NCBI GenBank assembly: GCA_041747855.1
Contig: JBGTEJ010000050.1
Span: forward strand, 49,089 to 113,088
Reading direction: 5' to 3'
Length of the DNA: 64,000 nucleotides
From: ZC4RG35 sp041747855
GTDB taxonomy: Bacteria; Actinomycetota; Acidimicrobiia; Spongiisociales; ZC4RG35
The notes below the pieces were generated by a model. The model saw only the letters and a list, made by a program, of their open reading frames with translations, did not search any database and was not told where the DNA came from. Shown here one piece after another: positions 34,692 to 44,528 of the stretch; within the stretch, counting starts at the first letter, position 1; every line of letters begins with the position of its first letter. The position numbers and the translations under genes were made by a program.

Positions 34692-37408
34692 TGCGAGCGG
34701 GCCGGGTCGTTGGCTTCCGGGTCGATCTGATATCGCCTGAACGCATCCTCGACGGCTGAGGAGTCCACTCTGCCGATTCTGGCGAGTGTCGCCAGAGTGG
34801 CGGCGACCACATGTCCGGTGTCGGTTTCGAAGAAGCGACGCAGAGCCTGGCGAGAGTCCGACCTTCCGTAACCGTCGGTTCCAAGAGTGATGAACTCACC
34901 TGGAACCCACCGCGCCACTTGGTCGGGCACCATGGTCATGAAGTCGGTGACTGCCACGGTGGGCCCGTCGGCCGATGAGAGAAGTCGGGTGACCAGGGGG
35001 ACCCTGACATCCTGTTCGGGGTGGAGTCTGTTCCACCGGTCGACGTGGAGAGCTTCTTCGCGGAGTCTCTTGTACGAGGTCGCCGACCACAACTCGGCGC
35101 CGACGCCGTAGTGTTCGGCGAGGTCCGCGGCGGCAGCCCTCGCCGCCAGATGGGCCGTTCCCGAGAACAGGATCTTGACGTCGCTCGATGTCCCTTCAGG
35201 TGCTGCCGCCCAGAGATAGAGGCCGTCGAGGATTCCCCGGTCAACTCCCTCCGGCTTGGCTGGTTGTGCGTAGTTCTCGTTGTAGAGAGTCAGGTAGTAG
35301 AAGATGTCCTCCGGATCGGGTCCGTACATGCGCCGGATTCCGTCTTCGACGATCGTGCCGAGCTCGTAGGCAAATGACGGGTCATAGGACTGGCAGACGG
35401 GAACGGTCGAGGACAACACCAGACTGTGACCGTCTTGATGTTGGAGTCCTTCGCCAGCGAGAGTGGTTCTTCCGGCGGTCGCCCCCAGCAAGAACCCCTT
35501 GGCCCGGGCATCGCTGGCCGACCAGATCAGATCTCCGACTCTCTGGAATCCGAACATCGAATAGAAGATGAAGAAGGGGACCATGGGCACACCACGGGTC
35601 GCGTACGATGTGGCCGCTGCCGTCCATGAGGCCAGGGACCCGGCCTCGGTGATTCCCTCCTCGAGGATCTGTCCGTCTTGCGATTCGGTGTAGGACAGAA
35701 GCATCGAGGCGTCCACGGGCTCGTACAACTGACCCCGGGAGGCGTATATCTTCAACTCCCGGAACAGTGAGTCCATCCCGAAAGTGCGCGCCTCGTCCGG
35801 GACGATTGGAACCACGTGGCTCCCGAACCCTTCCACCCGGCTGAGAGATCGGATGAGACGGGTGAAAGCCGATGTCGTCGAAGCCTCGACCTTGCCCGAG
35901 CCGGCATAGACCTCGGCATAAGTCTCAGAGGACGGGAGGGGCAGGCTGACCGGGTCCACGACCCTTCGGGGGACGAATCCGCCGAGGGTCTGTCGGCGCG
36001 ACATCAGATACTCGTATTCGGGTGTCCCCGGACCGGGTCGGAAGTAGGGCGGCTCGGCATCGGCGGCAAGTGCCTCGTCCGGGATCTCCTCGTGGAGATG
36101 GAGGGTGTCGCGAAGGCCGAGCAGCTGCTTGTTGGTCAGTTCCTTGATCTGGTGGGTGGCGTTCCTGCCCTCCACGTCCGGTCCCAGGGTCCAACCCTTG
36201 ATGGTCTTCGCCAGGATGACCGTGGGTCTTCCGTTGTCGAGTTCGGTGGCCACCTTGAACCCGGCATAGACCTTTCTAAAGTCGAGACCACCACGACGGA
36301 GCGCCCAGATCTCGTCGTCCGTCCAGTCATCGACCATTTCCTTGGTCCGGGGGTCCTTGCCAAAGAAGTGCTCCCTCACGTAGGCGCCGTTCTCGGCCTT
36401 GTACCGCTGGTATTCGCCGTCCACCGTGGACCCCATCACACTGACCAGGGCACCGTCGGTGTCTTTGGCCAGGAGGTCGTCCCAACCGCTGCCCCAGACC
36501 ACCTTGATCACGTTCCAGCCCGCCCCACGGAAGACCGCCTCCAATTCGGTGATTATCTGACCGTTCCCTCTCACCGGCCCGTCGAGCCGTTGCAGGTTGC
36601 AGTTGATCACCCATATGAGATTGTCCAATCCTTCTCGGGTCGCCAGGGAGATCGCCCCGAGACTCTCGGGCTCATCCGTCTCGCCGTCCCCGATGAAGCA
36701 CCAGACCTTCGATTGTGAGGTGTCGGCGAGGCCGCGGTTCTGGAGGTAACGGTTGAATCGGGCGTGGTAGATCGAGTTGATCGGGCCGAGTCCCATGGAG
36801 ACTGTGGGGAACTCCCAGAACTCGGGCATCAGTCGCGGGTGGGGATAGGAGGAGAGTCCACCACCCCCGATCTCGGCCCTGAATCGGTCGAGATGCTCCT
36901 CTGAGAGTCGGCCTTCGAGAAAGGCTCTGGCGTAAATGCCGGGTGCGGCATGACCCTGGAAGTAGATGTGATCCCCGCCTCCTGGATCGTCGCGTCCTCG
37001 GAAGAAGTGGTTGAACCCGACTTCGTAAAGGGCGGCAGACGAGGCGAAAGTAGAGAGATGGCCCCCGATGCCCTTCTCACGATGGTTTGCCTTGACCACC
37101 ATCACCGCCGCATTCCATCGTACGAATCTTCTGATCCGTTGCTCGAGATCTGCGTCACCAGGGAACTCGGGTTGCTCGTCTACCGGGATGGTGTTGACGT
37201 ACGGGGTGGTCACCACACCCGGGACGCCAAGCCGGGTCTCGTGGGCCCTCTGCTGGAGTCGGGCGAGGAGGTACCTGGCACGCATCGGTCCCTTCTCCTC
37301 GGCTATGGCATCGAGTGACTCGATCCACTCTTGGGTCTCGACCGGGTCAGTGTCGACCAGTTGCCGTACGAAGTCCTCACCGATGGTCTCCCCGCGCTTA
37401 TTGGGCAT
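34688..37408 (-). CDS. aceE: Pyruvate dehydrogenase E1 component, homodimeric
   Basis: A 906-residue ThDP enzyme, the E1 of the pyruvate dehydrogenase complex in the single-chain (Escherichia/actinobacterial) form. Seen: RFVRWNAAVMVVKANHRE near the N-terminus, GGHLSTFASSAALYEVGFNH, HIYFQGHAAPGIYARAFLEG, the ThDP-binding GDGETDEP with a later Asn in WVINCNLQRLDGPVRGN, and the C-terminal GAWDVTPFAPTALGT-like region FITLGTDGYGRSDSR. The length is close to Escherichia AceE (887). Start ATG 37408 overlaps the end of the hydrolase gene by 11 bp, so the two form an operon. E2 and E3 genes are not in the window. Confidence 0.96.
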   Translation of the reverse strand: MPNKRGETIGEDFVRQLVDTDPVETQEWIESLDAIAEEKGPMRARYLLARLQQRAHETRLGVPGVVTTPYVNTIPVDEQPEFPGDADLEQRIRRFVRWNAAVMVVKANHREKGIGGHLSTFASSAALYEVGFNHFFRGRDDPGGGDHIYFQGHAAPGIYARAFLEGRLSEEHLDRFRAEIGGGGLSSYPHPRLMPEFWEFPTVSMGLGPINSIYHARFNRYLQNRGLADTSQSKVWCFIGDGETDEPESLGAISLATREGLDNLIWVINCNLQRLDGPVRGNGQIITELEAVFRGAGWNVIKVVWGSGWDDLLAKDTDGALVSVMGSTVDGEYQRYKAENGAYVREHFFGKDPRTKEMVDDWTDDEIWALRRGGLDFRKVYAGFKVATELDNGRPTVILAKTIKGWTLGPDVEGRNATHQIKELTNKQLLGLRDTLHLHEEIPDEALAADAEPPYFRPGPGTPEYEYLMSRRQTLGGFVPRRVVDPVSLPLPSSETYAEVYAGSGKVEASTTSAFTRLIRSLSRVEGFGSHVVPIVPDEARTFGMDSLFRELKIYASRGQLYEPVDASMLLSYTESQDGQILEEGITEAGSLASWTAAATSYATRGVPMVPFFIFYSMFGFQRVGDLIWSASDARAKGFLLGATAGRTTLAGEGLQHQDGHSLVLSSTVPVCQSYDPSFAYELGTIVEDGIRRMYGPDPEDIFYYLTLYNENYAQPAKPEGVDRGILDGLYLWAAAPEGTSSDVKILFSGTAHLAARAAAADLAEHYGVGAELWSATSYKRLREEALHVDRWNRLHPEQDVRVPLVTRLLSSADGPTVAVTDFMTMVPDQVARWVPGEFITLGTDGYGRSDSRQALRRFFETDTGHVVAATLATLARIGRVDSSAVEDAFRRYQIDPEANDPARSH

Positions 37409-38297
37409 GCTGGGAGGGTAATGACTGATCGTTGAGGTGCTCTTCCAGCCAAGGCGTAATGGTGTCGAAGAACCGGACCGGCGCGTCGAGCTGAGGTGTG
37501 TGCCCTGTGTCCGGCATCCGAATCTGATCCCAGTCCGACCGCAGGGAGCAGAGCCAATCCACTGTTGTCGGTGACACGATCGGATCGTGCTCACCCTGGA
37601 CCACGAGAGTGGGACATGTTATTTCCCGGATCATGGCCACGAAGCTGCTGCGCTTCAGCCAGAGGGAGGCCACCGCCCTGGCACCACCCGGGATTGCATC
37701 GACCGCCCACGGCAGCTGGTACCGGGTTTCGGCGACCCTCACCAGGTCGCGAATAACGTCGGGAGGAACGCGGGACGGTCTGTGGGTGATGCGCTCGAGA
37801 CCGATCTTGACGATCTCTTGGGGACTGTACTTGTGGCGGTAGTAGCGGGCGACCACTCGGCCCAGGACTGGTGTCGCCTGCATCATCAGCCGGGTCGCCG
37901 TCGGCCATTGCAGGTTCGGGTCGGGGAAGCGGGGAGGGGTAGCCGGGGAGACCAGGACGAGGGCTCGAACCAGGTCGGGGCTGCCTGCCGCCACCATCTC
38001 CGACACCAGTCCGCCCATCGAGTTCCCCACGAGAGTGACGGGGTGGTCGAGTGTCAGCAGGAAATCGCGCAACGCCTCCGCATTCGTCTCCGTACTCCAG
38101 TCGGTCCGGACCGGAGAAAGTCCGAAGCCGGGGAGGTCGAGGGCCACCGTCCTGCCGAATCGGGCGAACCGGCTTCCGACCGCGTCCCAGTTGACCGTCG
38201 AGCCACCCAGCCCGTGGACGAGGACTATCGGGGCGCCCTCGCCACCGTGGTCCACCCAGTGGAGGATCCCCGATGCGGTGTTGGCGTATCTACTCAC
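37398..38297 (-). CDS. Alpha/beta hydrolase
   Basis: A 299-residue serine hydrolase-fold protein. Seen: oxyanion-region VLVHGLGGSTVNWD, LDLPGFGLSP, nucleophile elbow GNSMGGLVSEM with the catalytic Ser, an acid in VVQGEHDPIV, and the His in PDTGHTPQLD. The fold includes a cap with ATRLMMQATPVLGRVV. The start is GTG 38297 (MSRYANTASGILHW); a TACCTT box 8 nt upstream fits a very short leader. The open frame reaches 38351 but adds Cys/Arg-rich residues unlike the family. It overlaps aceE and is divergent from an ABC exporter operon. Substrate unknown; esterase, lipase or haloperoxidase-like are all possible. Confidence 0.85.
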   Translation of the reverse strand: MSRYANTASGILHWVDHGGEGAPIVLVHGLGGSTVNWDAVGSRFARFGRTVALDLPGFGLSPVRTDWSTETNAEALRDFLLTLDHPVTLVGNSMGGLVSEMVAAGSPDLVRALVLVSPATPPRFPDPNLQWPTATRLMMQATPVLGRVVARYYRHKYSPQEIVKIGLERITHRPSRVPPDVIRDLVRVAETRYQLPWAVDAIPGGARAVASLWLKRSSFVAMIREITCPTLVVQGEHDPIVSPTTVDWLCSLRSDWDQIRMPDTGHTPQLDAPVRFFDTITPWLEEHLNDQSLPSQHAQ

Positions 38298-38353
38298 TGT
38301 GGTTAAAGGTAACCTCGCACACCGGCAACCCGAAACAGGATGAAGACTCACTG

Positions 38354-39286
38354 ATGGACAACGTTCTCGTCGCCACGGATCTGGCCAAGAAGTTCGGCGA
38401 CCATGTCGCCGTCGACGGTGTCAGCTTCGTCATCGGCGAGGGCGAGACATTTGGCCTCCTCGGGCCCAACGGCGCGGGCAAGACCACATCCATATCGATG
38501 ATCGCCGGCCTTCTGGAGCGGGACCGTGGGACCGTGGAGGTCGACGGGGAACCTGTCACTACCCGCTCGGTGGCATCCAAGCAGGCTATCGGGCTGGTCC
38601 CGCAGGAGTTGGCGATCTACCCCGATCTGACCGCGGTGGAGAACCTGAGGTTCTTCGGCCGGTTGTATGGGATGGATGGCACATCCCTTGCGAATCGGAT
38701 CGACGACGTGCTGGAGGTCATCGGGCTCGGGGACCGGGCCTCAGATCGGACGAGTGAGTTCTCCGGAGGGATGAAGCGAAGGCTGAACATCGGGATCGGT
38801 CTCCTACACAGGCCGAAGCTCCTCATCCTCGACGAGCCGACTGTGGGAGTCGACCCCCAGTCGCGGAATGCCATCCTCGAGGCGGTGGAGAGTCTCTCAT
38901 CCGAGGGCATGGCGGTCCTCTATACCACCCACTACATGGAGGAGGCGGAGAGACTTTGCGACCGTGTCGCCATCATCGATGAGGGTCGGATCAAGGCCGA
39001 GGGCACCAGACGCGAGCTGGTCTCATTGGTGGGCCAGAAGGACCGCATCGGCGTCACCGGTGATCTCGCCGGAGCACCGGAGGCGGTGGCGAATTTCCCC
39101 GGGGTCTCCGGTGTTTCCACGGGCGACCACCGTATCGACATCCTGGTCGAGAACGCCGGTGCCGCCCTTCCCGGGTTGCTGGCGGCGATCAGTGCCTCCG
39201 GAGCCACCATCTCAGGTGTCGAGGTGGTCGAGCCCAACCTGGAAGCGGTCTTCCTTCATCTGACCGGCAAAGCCCTTCGGGACTGA
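38354..39286 (+). CDS. ABC-2 exporter ATP-binding protein
   Basis: A 310-residue ABC ATPase. Seen: Walker A GLLGPNGAGKTTSIS, Q-loop LVPQELAIYPDLTAVEN, signature EFSGGMKRRLNI, Walker B LLILDEPTVGVDPQSRN, H-loop TTHYMEEAERLCDRV and a C-terminal accessory domain. It belongs to the DrrA/CcmA-like group that pairs with ABC-2 permeases. Two ABC-2 permease genes follow at once, giving a complete exporter for a drug, lipid or glycan. ATG 38354 lies 56 bp from the divergent hydrolase start. Confidence 0.95.
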   Translation: MDNVLVATDLAKKFGDHVAVDGVSFVIGEGETFGLLGPNGAGKTTSISMIAGLLERDRGTVEVDGEPVTTRSVASKQAIGLVPQELAIYPDLTAVENLRFFGRLYGMDGTSLANRIDDVLEVIGLGDRASDRTSEFSGGMKRRLNIGIGLLHRPKLLILDEPTVGVDPQSRNAILEAVESLSSEGMAVLYTTHYMEEAERLCDRVAIIDEGRIKAEGTRRELVSLVGQKDRIGVTGDLAGAPEAVANFPGVSGVSTGDHRIDILVENAGAALPGLLAAISASGATISGVEVVEPNLEAVFLHLTGKALRD

Positions 39287-39287
39287 G

Positions 39288-40469
39288 ATGCGCGCCGCTG
39301 TCCGAATCGCCCTCAAAGACCTCAAACTACGCATTCGGGACAGGTCGGCCTTCATCCTCGGGTTGATCGCTCCTATGACTCTCGCCTTCATCTTCAATCT
39401 CATCCTTGGGGGCGCCCTTTCCGGTGACGGGCCCGGGCTCGATTATGGTCTGGTCGACGGCGATGGCTCTCAGATGTCGTTGGTCTTCGGGGAAGTCCTC
39501 GCCAGCCTGGAAGACGCCGACATCATCACACTGGAGCGCTTCCAGGACCTCGCCGCCGCCGAGGCCGCCCTCGAGGCCGGGGAGGTAAGGGCCTTCTTCG
39601 GCATCCCTCCCGGGTTCGGCGTTGCCGTCGAGACCGGTGGAGCTCCCTCGGTGGCTGTTGTCGGAGACGCGGACAGCCCCAATGCCACCCAGATCGCAGC
39701 ATCGATAGCCCGGCAGTTCGGAACCGGTGTCGAGGCTGCCCGGCTCGCCGTTCTCGCGACGGCCGAGATCATGATGTCCCCACCTGAGGTGGTGGTCGGA
39801 CAACTGACCGGCGATCCAGCGAGCGCGGCGACGAGTTACAGCCTCATCGGGGCGACGGCACCGGTCCGGCAACTGAACGCATCGACCTACTTCTCTGCGG
39901 GAATGGCCGTCTTTTTCATGTTCTTCACCGTGCAATACGGGGTTATCGGACTTCTCGAAGAGGAGAGGGAGGGCACCATGTACCGTCTGCTGGCAGCGCC
40001 GATCAGACGCGGGTCCGTGGTGGCAGGTAAGGCACTGATGTCCCTGTTGCTCGGTGTGGTCTCGATGTTGGTGCTGGCGGCGGCGACGACCACGCTCATG
40101 GGAGCGGACTGGGGCCCGGTGGGTGGTGTCGCCTTGCTCATAGTGGCCGCGGTCGCAGCTGGAGTCGGCCTGATGGGGATCGGAGGGGCGTTCGCTCGGA
40201 CGCCTGAAGGGGCGGGCAATCTCGGATCGATCGTGGCAGTGGTGCTCGGCCTGCTCGGTGGTGTCTTCTTCCCCCTCGGCCAGGGCGACGATCTCCTCGC
40301 CAGGGCGAGCCTGATCACACCTCACGCCTGGTTCCTCAGGGGACTCGGAGACATGGCCGGCGGAGGGAGCTGGACCGACGCTCTTGGCCCGGCATCGGTG
40401 CTCCTCGGCTTCGCGGTGGTCTCGGGCGCCGTTTCCGCCTGGGCGTTCAGCAAGAGGTTGAGCCGATGA
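39288..40469 (+). CDS. ABC-2 type permease
   Basis: A 393-residue permease: one N-terminal helix (FILGLIAPMTLAFIFNLILG), a large extracytoplasmic loop of about 170 residues, then five C-terminal helices starting at YFSAGMAVFFMFFTVQYGV, with EEEREGTMYRLLAAPIRRG, the cytoplasmic coupling loop typical of ABC-2 permeases. It starts one base after the ATPase stop and overlaps the second permease by 4 bp. Probably forms a heterodimer with it. Confidence 0.92.
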   Translation: MRAAVRIALKDLKLRIRDRSAFILGLIAPMTLAFIFNLILGGALSGDGPGLDYGLVDGDGSQMSLVFGEVLASLEDADIITLERFQDLAAAEAALEAGEVRAFFGIPPGFGVAVETGGAPSVAVVGDADSPNATQIAASIARQFGTGVEAARLAVLATAEIMMSPPEVVVGQLTGDPASAATSYSLIGATAPVRQLNASTYFSAGMAVFFMFFTVQYGVIGLLEEEREGTMYRLLAAPIRRGSVVAGKALMSLLLGVVSMLVLAAATTTLMGADWGPVGGVALLIVAAVAAGVGLMGIGGAFARTPEGAGNLGSIVAVVLGLLGGVFFPLGQGDDLLARASLITPHAWFLRGLGDMAGGGSWTDALGPASVLLGFAVVSGAVSAWAFSKRLSR

Positions 40470-41629
40470 AGGTCCTGGCCATCGCAGGAGCCAACGTCAA
40501 GCGGATGTTTCGCGAGCGCTCCAACATCTTTTTCGTCTTCATCTTCCCGCTCGCCCTGATCCTGTTGATCGGTGCCCAGTTCGGTGGTGGATTCACCCCC
40601 CTGGTCGGGGTCTATAGCCCCGATGGCGACCGGGTGGCGTCAGCGGTGATGGAGGGTCTCGCTGCCTCTGACGCGATCGACGTCGCGGTCTACGAAGATC
40701 GCGCCGGTCTGCTTCGAGCCGTGGAGCGGGGCCAGGTGAACGCCGGGCTGTTCCTCCCGCCGGAGACCGACCAGGTCGTGGCGTCGGGATCCCAGGTGCC
40801 TTTCGAGTTCGTCGCCCGCCCCGACGGATTCGGATCGGAGCTCCAGTCGGTGGTCGGTTCGGTCATAGCCGAGGTGATGAAGCCGGTAGGTGCGGCAAGG
40901 TTCGTCAACGCCGAGACTGGTGTGGGTTTCGAACTTGCGCTTCCCTTGGCGCAACGCCTAGCCGCCTCGGACCCGGGGTTCGAGATCACCGTTCGATCCG
41001 TCGGGGACGCGGTGTTCCCGGCGTCGATGGGGCGGTTCGACTTGGGAGCCCCCCAGCAGCTCGTCCTCTTCACCTTTCTCACCGGGCTGACGGGATCGGC
41101 GGCACTGATCCTCACCCGGCAGCTCGGCCTGAGTCGAAGGATGCTCTCCACACCCACCTCGGTGTCCACCATCCTGCTAGGGGAGTCGCTGGGGCGATTC
41201 GGGGTGGCCATCGTCCAGGGCGTCTATATCGTGGCGGTGACGCTCATCGCCTTCGGTGTCAACTGGGGTGATCCGATCGGGGTCGCCGCGATTCTCATTG
41301 TCCTCTCTGCGGTGGGAGCGGGTGGAGCCATGCTCCTCGGCTCTGTCTTCAAGAACGTTCAGCAGGCTGGAGGGGTTTCGGTGATCCTCAGCCTCGGCCT
41401 CGCCGCACTGGGTGGTGGGATGATGGCGATCGAGTTCTTCCCACCGACCATGCAGAGAGTGGCGCTCATCACGCCTCACGCATGGGCCATCGATGGATTC
41501 TCAGAGTTGATCCGTCATGACGGGACGATCCTGGACATCCTGCCCCAGCTCGGCGTGCTTGCCGCCATGGCGGTTGCGCTCCTCGCTCTGGCCACCTGGA
41601 GACTCCGGGTGGCAATTACCAGGGCCTGA
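40466..41629 (+). CDS. ABC-2 type permease, second subunit
   Basis: A 387-residue permease with the same plan as its neighbour: helix NIFFVFIFPLALILLIGAQF, a long external domain, then helices from LVLFTFLTGLTGSAALI, coupling segment LSRRMLSTPTSVSTILLGES, and a final ITPHAWAIDGFSEL matching the family end. The start overlaps the first permease (ATGA). Together with the ATPase it makes a three-gene exporter; the cargo cannot be told. Confidence 0.92.
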   Translation: MKVLAIAGANVKRMFRERSNIFFVFIFPLALILLIGAQFGGGFTPLVGVYSPDGDRVASAVMEGLAASDAIDVAVYEDRAGLLRAVERGQVNAGLFLPPETDQVVASGSQVPFEFVARPDGFGSELQSVVGSVIAEVMKPVGAARFVNAETGVGFELALPLAQRLAASDPGFEITVRSVGDAVFPASMGRFDLGAPQQLVLFTFLTGLTGSAALILTRQLGLSRRMLSTPTSVSTILLGESLGRFGVAIVQGVYIVAVTLIAFGVNWGDPIGVAAILIVLSAVGAGGAMLLGSVFKNVQQAGGVSVILSLGLAALGGGMMAIEFFPPTMQRVALITPHAWAIDGFSELIRHDGTILDILPQLGVLAAMAVALLALATWRLRVAITRA

Positions 41630-41647
41630 TCTGGTTGAATGCGTCAT

Positions 41648-42226
41648 ATGACTGAGGAGAGAAGACCGGTGAGAGGGCGAGTCCTCGTCACGGTGGGCTT
41701 CTTCCTCTTCGCTCTAGCCATCTTTGGGCCGATGCTGGGGCTCCCGCGGAATCCGATCTCCGACCTCTTGGAGAGCCTGGTCTTCTTGCCTTTGATCCTC
41801 ATCTTCGTGGGGCGCTCGATGCAAAGAAGGGAGAGGCGGGCAAGTGCGGCCACCAAGCCAACCAGTGTGTCCGATAATCCGTCCTGGATGAACGAGGGGC
41901 GACTTCCCACCTTGAGTGAGACGCTTCGCCCCAAACCTGCTCCGGTGATACCCCGGCCGGCGACTGTCATCCGGCCGGTGCCTTCACCCACTCCCGTCCC
42001 ATCGGTCAAGCCGGTACCCAAACCCCCCGCCGAGACTGCGGGCCAGGCTGTTGGCAAGACATCAACTCCGGCTCCGATAGCTCATGGGTCGCAATCCGAT
42101 GCGATGGTTCAACGGTCTCGGGCGCTGGAGGCCCCGGTCATGCCGGTCAAAGACGGTGTCAAACCCAGGTCATCCGAGGAGATGATCGCTGACGCCAAGC
42201 GACGGCTCAACCGCAAGACTCCCTAG
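41648..42226 (+). CDS. Hypothetical two-helix membrane protein with Pro-rich tail
   Basis: About 192 residues. Two hydrophobic helices lie near the N-terminus (VLVTVGFFLFALAIFGPMLG and LLESLVFLPLILIFVG). A cytosolic tail rich in Pro, Val and Lys follows (PKPAPVIPRPATVIRPVPSP), and the C-terminus is a basic amphipathic stretch SSEEMIADAKRRLNRKTP. No family recognised. Start ATG 41648 or ATG 41639; neither has a clear Shine-Dalgarno. It follows the exporter by 18 bp, so it may be co-expressed, and ends one base before plsB's stop on the other strand. Confidence 0.72.
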   Translation: MTEERRPVRGRVLVTVGFFLFALAIFGPMLGLPRNPISDLLESLVFLPLILIFVGRSMQRRERRASAATKPTSVSDNPSWMNEGRLPTLSETLRPKPAPVIPRPATVIRPVPSPTPVPSVKPVPKPPAETAGQAVGKTSTPAPIAHGSQSDAMVQRSRALEAPVMPVKDGVKPRSSEEMIADAKRRLNRKTP

Positions 42227-44494
42227 TCACAGTCCACTGGCTGCGATCCGACGCGCTCTCCGTATCTCGGTCGCGAACACGACCCTCTCAGCCTGATTTC
42301 CGTCTGCAAGCAAGCCTCGGTTCTCGGCGAGTGCCAATGCCGATTTGAAGAGGACCTGGCTGGCGCTCTCCCCGGATATGAGACGTTCCTCAATCCGGTA
42401 CATACGTGCCCTGGCAAGGGAGGACTTGAGAAAGCTCTTCTCCGAATAGCTGTCGTCCATGACCTCCAGTTCGTCGCCCACCACTTGATAGGCGTCCAGA
42501 AACGGGAGCAGTGCCCACCACGCGATTGGTGGGCCGAATCCGGACAGGACCTCCCCAGGACCTGAGGCGGAGACCAGGTCGCGCCAATCGGGAACGTCTA
42601 TCGCGATGTCTGCATCGAGTTCGGCGAGGAACTGGTCCCTCTCGGCGAAGAAGAACTCGAACTTGAGGAGGTCGCGAATTGCCAGCATCGACTCTTCGAT
42701 CGGCTCCGGACTCCGGCTTTCTGCCTCGTGACCCTCCGTAAGTGCCATTTCGGCGATCGCCCTTGGGACGAAGTAATGGACGACCACGTTTCGGTAGTAC
42801 GACGCCTGGATCATCTGATCGTCGTTCAGCCAGTAGACAGTTCGCCCTATGGCTTCGTGGCTGGACACGGCGCTGTTCTCTTTGAGCCAAGCAAGGGCCG
42901 CTGAGACGACCGCGGGATTGGCCAGGTCGGAGTCCTCGGTCATCTCCAAGTCTCTGGCTCGAATGAACCGCATCAGCCGGGAGCATGTCCCTGCCAGGTC
43001 GTCGGCTGTTTGCGCCTTGCCTCGAGCGGCAAGGAGAGCGATGCTCACGACGGCCAGGGGTGTGATGGCGGTGACCTTGCCGATCCGATGCATCGCCTCG
43101 AAAGCCAGTTTGCGAAGTCCGATCGACTCTTCGTGGCTCTCGCCGTCCTCCGTCATCACTTTGGCGATCGACAGAGGTTCGCCAAAACGGACATGGATGT
43201 TCCCGTAGCGGCGGCGGAGTGACCGGATCGCCCGAAGCAGCCAACCCAGGGACTCCTTCTCCTTGCCCTTTCCTTGGGCTTCCCGGGTGTAGTCGGGGAC
43301 ATCCTGAATCTGGTCGTAGACGATCGACACCGGTACCACCATGATGTCCTCGGCTTTGCCTCGCTGCAGGGCGTCGACCACGTAGTGGAGGAGGCCATAG
43401 CGAGGCGCACCCAGTTTCCCCGATCTCGATCGTCCCCCTTCGAGATACCACTCCATCGGGAACCGCTTCTCGATCAGGAAGTCGATGTAGGTCCTGAGGA
43501 CGATCTTGTACAACTCGTTGTCCTTGAAGGTCCTGCGGATGAAGAAGACACCTGATCGGCGGAGAAGGGGGCCGATGGGGAAGAAGTTCATGTTTATCCC
43601 TCCGGCGGTGTGGTTGGGGGGAAGGTCGTTCTCCCAGAGCAAGAACTGGATGCTCAGTCGGTCGAGATTCGAGCGGTGTGCGGGGAGAAAGACCACCGGG
43701 TGGGATTGACCCAGAGTGGCGATGGTCTCGACTTGCTCGGGGAGGTACTCGATCCTTCCGTAGCCTTGCCGGTACAGGTAGTGGATCCCGTTGGCCAGCA
43801 TGTCGATCACATAGGGGCTGTGTGTCGCCGCGATCTCGCGGAGGTATCGACTGGCCCGGTTGAGGGCTCGCTCCGGGTCCTCTCCGGATCCCGCCGCGAA
43901 CTCGTTGACGATCTCGATGAAGCTGCGACGGGAGAGGATGGTCTGGTCGACGAAGCGTGGGACCTTGTATCGGTTGCCCCTGAGTTGTCTCTCCCCGTAG
44001 TCCAGGCTGAGCCACGCCCTCCTGGTGACGAAGTTGGTGAGCCCGTCGACTTCGGCGCCCTTCTCATGATCGTTTACCAGGTCGGACGCTCCGGCCCCGG
44101 TTCCTGCCAGCAACACCACTCGCCCAGGATGGAAGACCCTGATCCACCTGGCTCGCAGGGGTAGGGGGTCTCTCGGATCCCCCGGTTTGAACACGTCGGA
44201 CCAGCCTACAGACCGTCGACCGCGTCGCTCCGGGGCCATCCAGACCACCCGGAGCGGAATCACCCAAGGGTCATCCCCCCGGGTGAGACGTTCTGTCAGA
44301 GTCTCTGACTCACCTCCTCGGCCCCGTCGGGAAGAGGCGATCCTGATCAGGTCCCCGGACATGCCGTTCTCGTCGCGGATCCACTTCTCGAGGATCCTCG
44401 GCTCCATGCTCCCCACGACATCGAGCAGGTAGACCACCGGCCTATCTCCGGGGCCGGCGAGATCGGACATGAGGGATGTGCCATACCGGGGCAT
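42227..44494 (-). CDS. plsB: Glycerol-3-phosphate 1-O-acyltransferase (PlsB type)
   Basis: A 755-residue acyltransferase that puts the first acyl chain on glycerol 3-phosphate. The four motifs are in order: PAHRSNLDRL (HX4D), GGINMNFFPIGPLLRRSG, the glycerophosphate-binding EGGRSRSGKLGAPR, and VVPVSIVYDQI. The long N- and C-terminal regions match PlsB rather than the short PlsC. The ATG at 44494 is favoured over 44470 because a TAGAGT box (44501-44506) sits 6 nt upstream, as for leaderless mRNAs. It is divergent from dtd. A PlsY-type gene is encoded just beyond dtd, so two kinds of first-step acyltransferase are close neighbours. Confidence 0.93.
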   Translation of the reverse strand: MPRYGTSLMSDLAGPGDRPVVYLLDVVGSMEPRILEKWIRDENGMSGDLIRIASSRRGRGGESETLTERLTRGDDPWVIPLRVVWMAPERRGRRSVGWSDVFKPGDPRDPLPLRARWIRVFHPGRVVLLAGTGAGASDLVNDHEKGAEVDGLTNFVTRRAWLSLDYGERQLRGNRYKVPRFVDQTILSRRSFIEIVNEFAAGSGEDPERALNRASRYLREIAATHSPYVIDMLANGIHYLYRQGYGRIEYLPEQVETIATLGQSHPVVFLPAHRSNLDRLSIQFLLWENDLPPNHTAGGINMNFFPIGPLLRRSGVFFIRRTFKDNELYKIVLRTYIDFLIEKRFPMEWYLEGGRSRSGKLGAPRYGLLHYVVDALQRGKAEDIMVVPVSIVYDQIQDVPDYTREAQGKGKEKESLGWLLRAIRSLRRRYGNIHVRFGEPLSIAKVMTEDGESHEESIGLRKLAFEAMHRIGKVTAITPLAVVSIALLAARGKAQTADDLAGTCSRLMRFIRARDLEMTEDSDLANPAVVSAALAWLKENSAVSSHEAIGRTVYWLNDDQMIQASYYRNVVVHYFVPRAIAEMALTEGHEAESRSPEPIEESMLAIRDLLKFEFFFAERDQFLAELDADIAIDVPDWRDLVSASGPGEVLSGFGPPIAWWALLPFLDAYQVVGDELEVMDDSYSEKSFLKSSLARARMYRIEERLISGESASQVLFKSALALAENRGLLADGNQAERVVFATEIRRARRIAASGL

Positions 44495-44528
44495 CGGAGC
44501 ACTCTATAGCCCTGCCAGAATCCGGTCT

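Noticed and set aside
42390..44015. 541-residue minus-strand frame inside plsB
   Set aside because: Second frame of the same strand, with low-complexity Arg and Pro; plsB motifs are all in the other frame.
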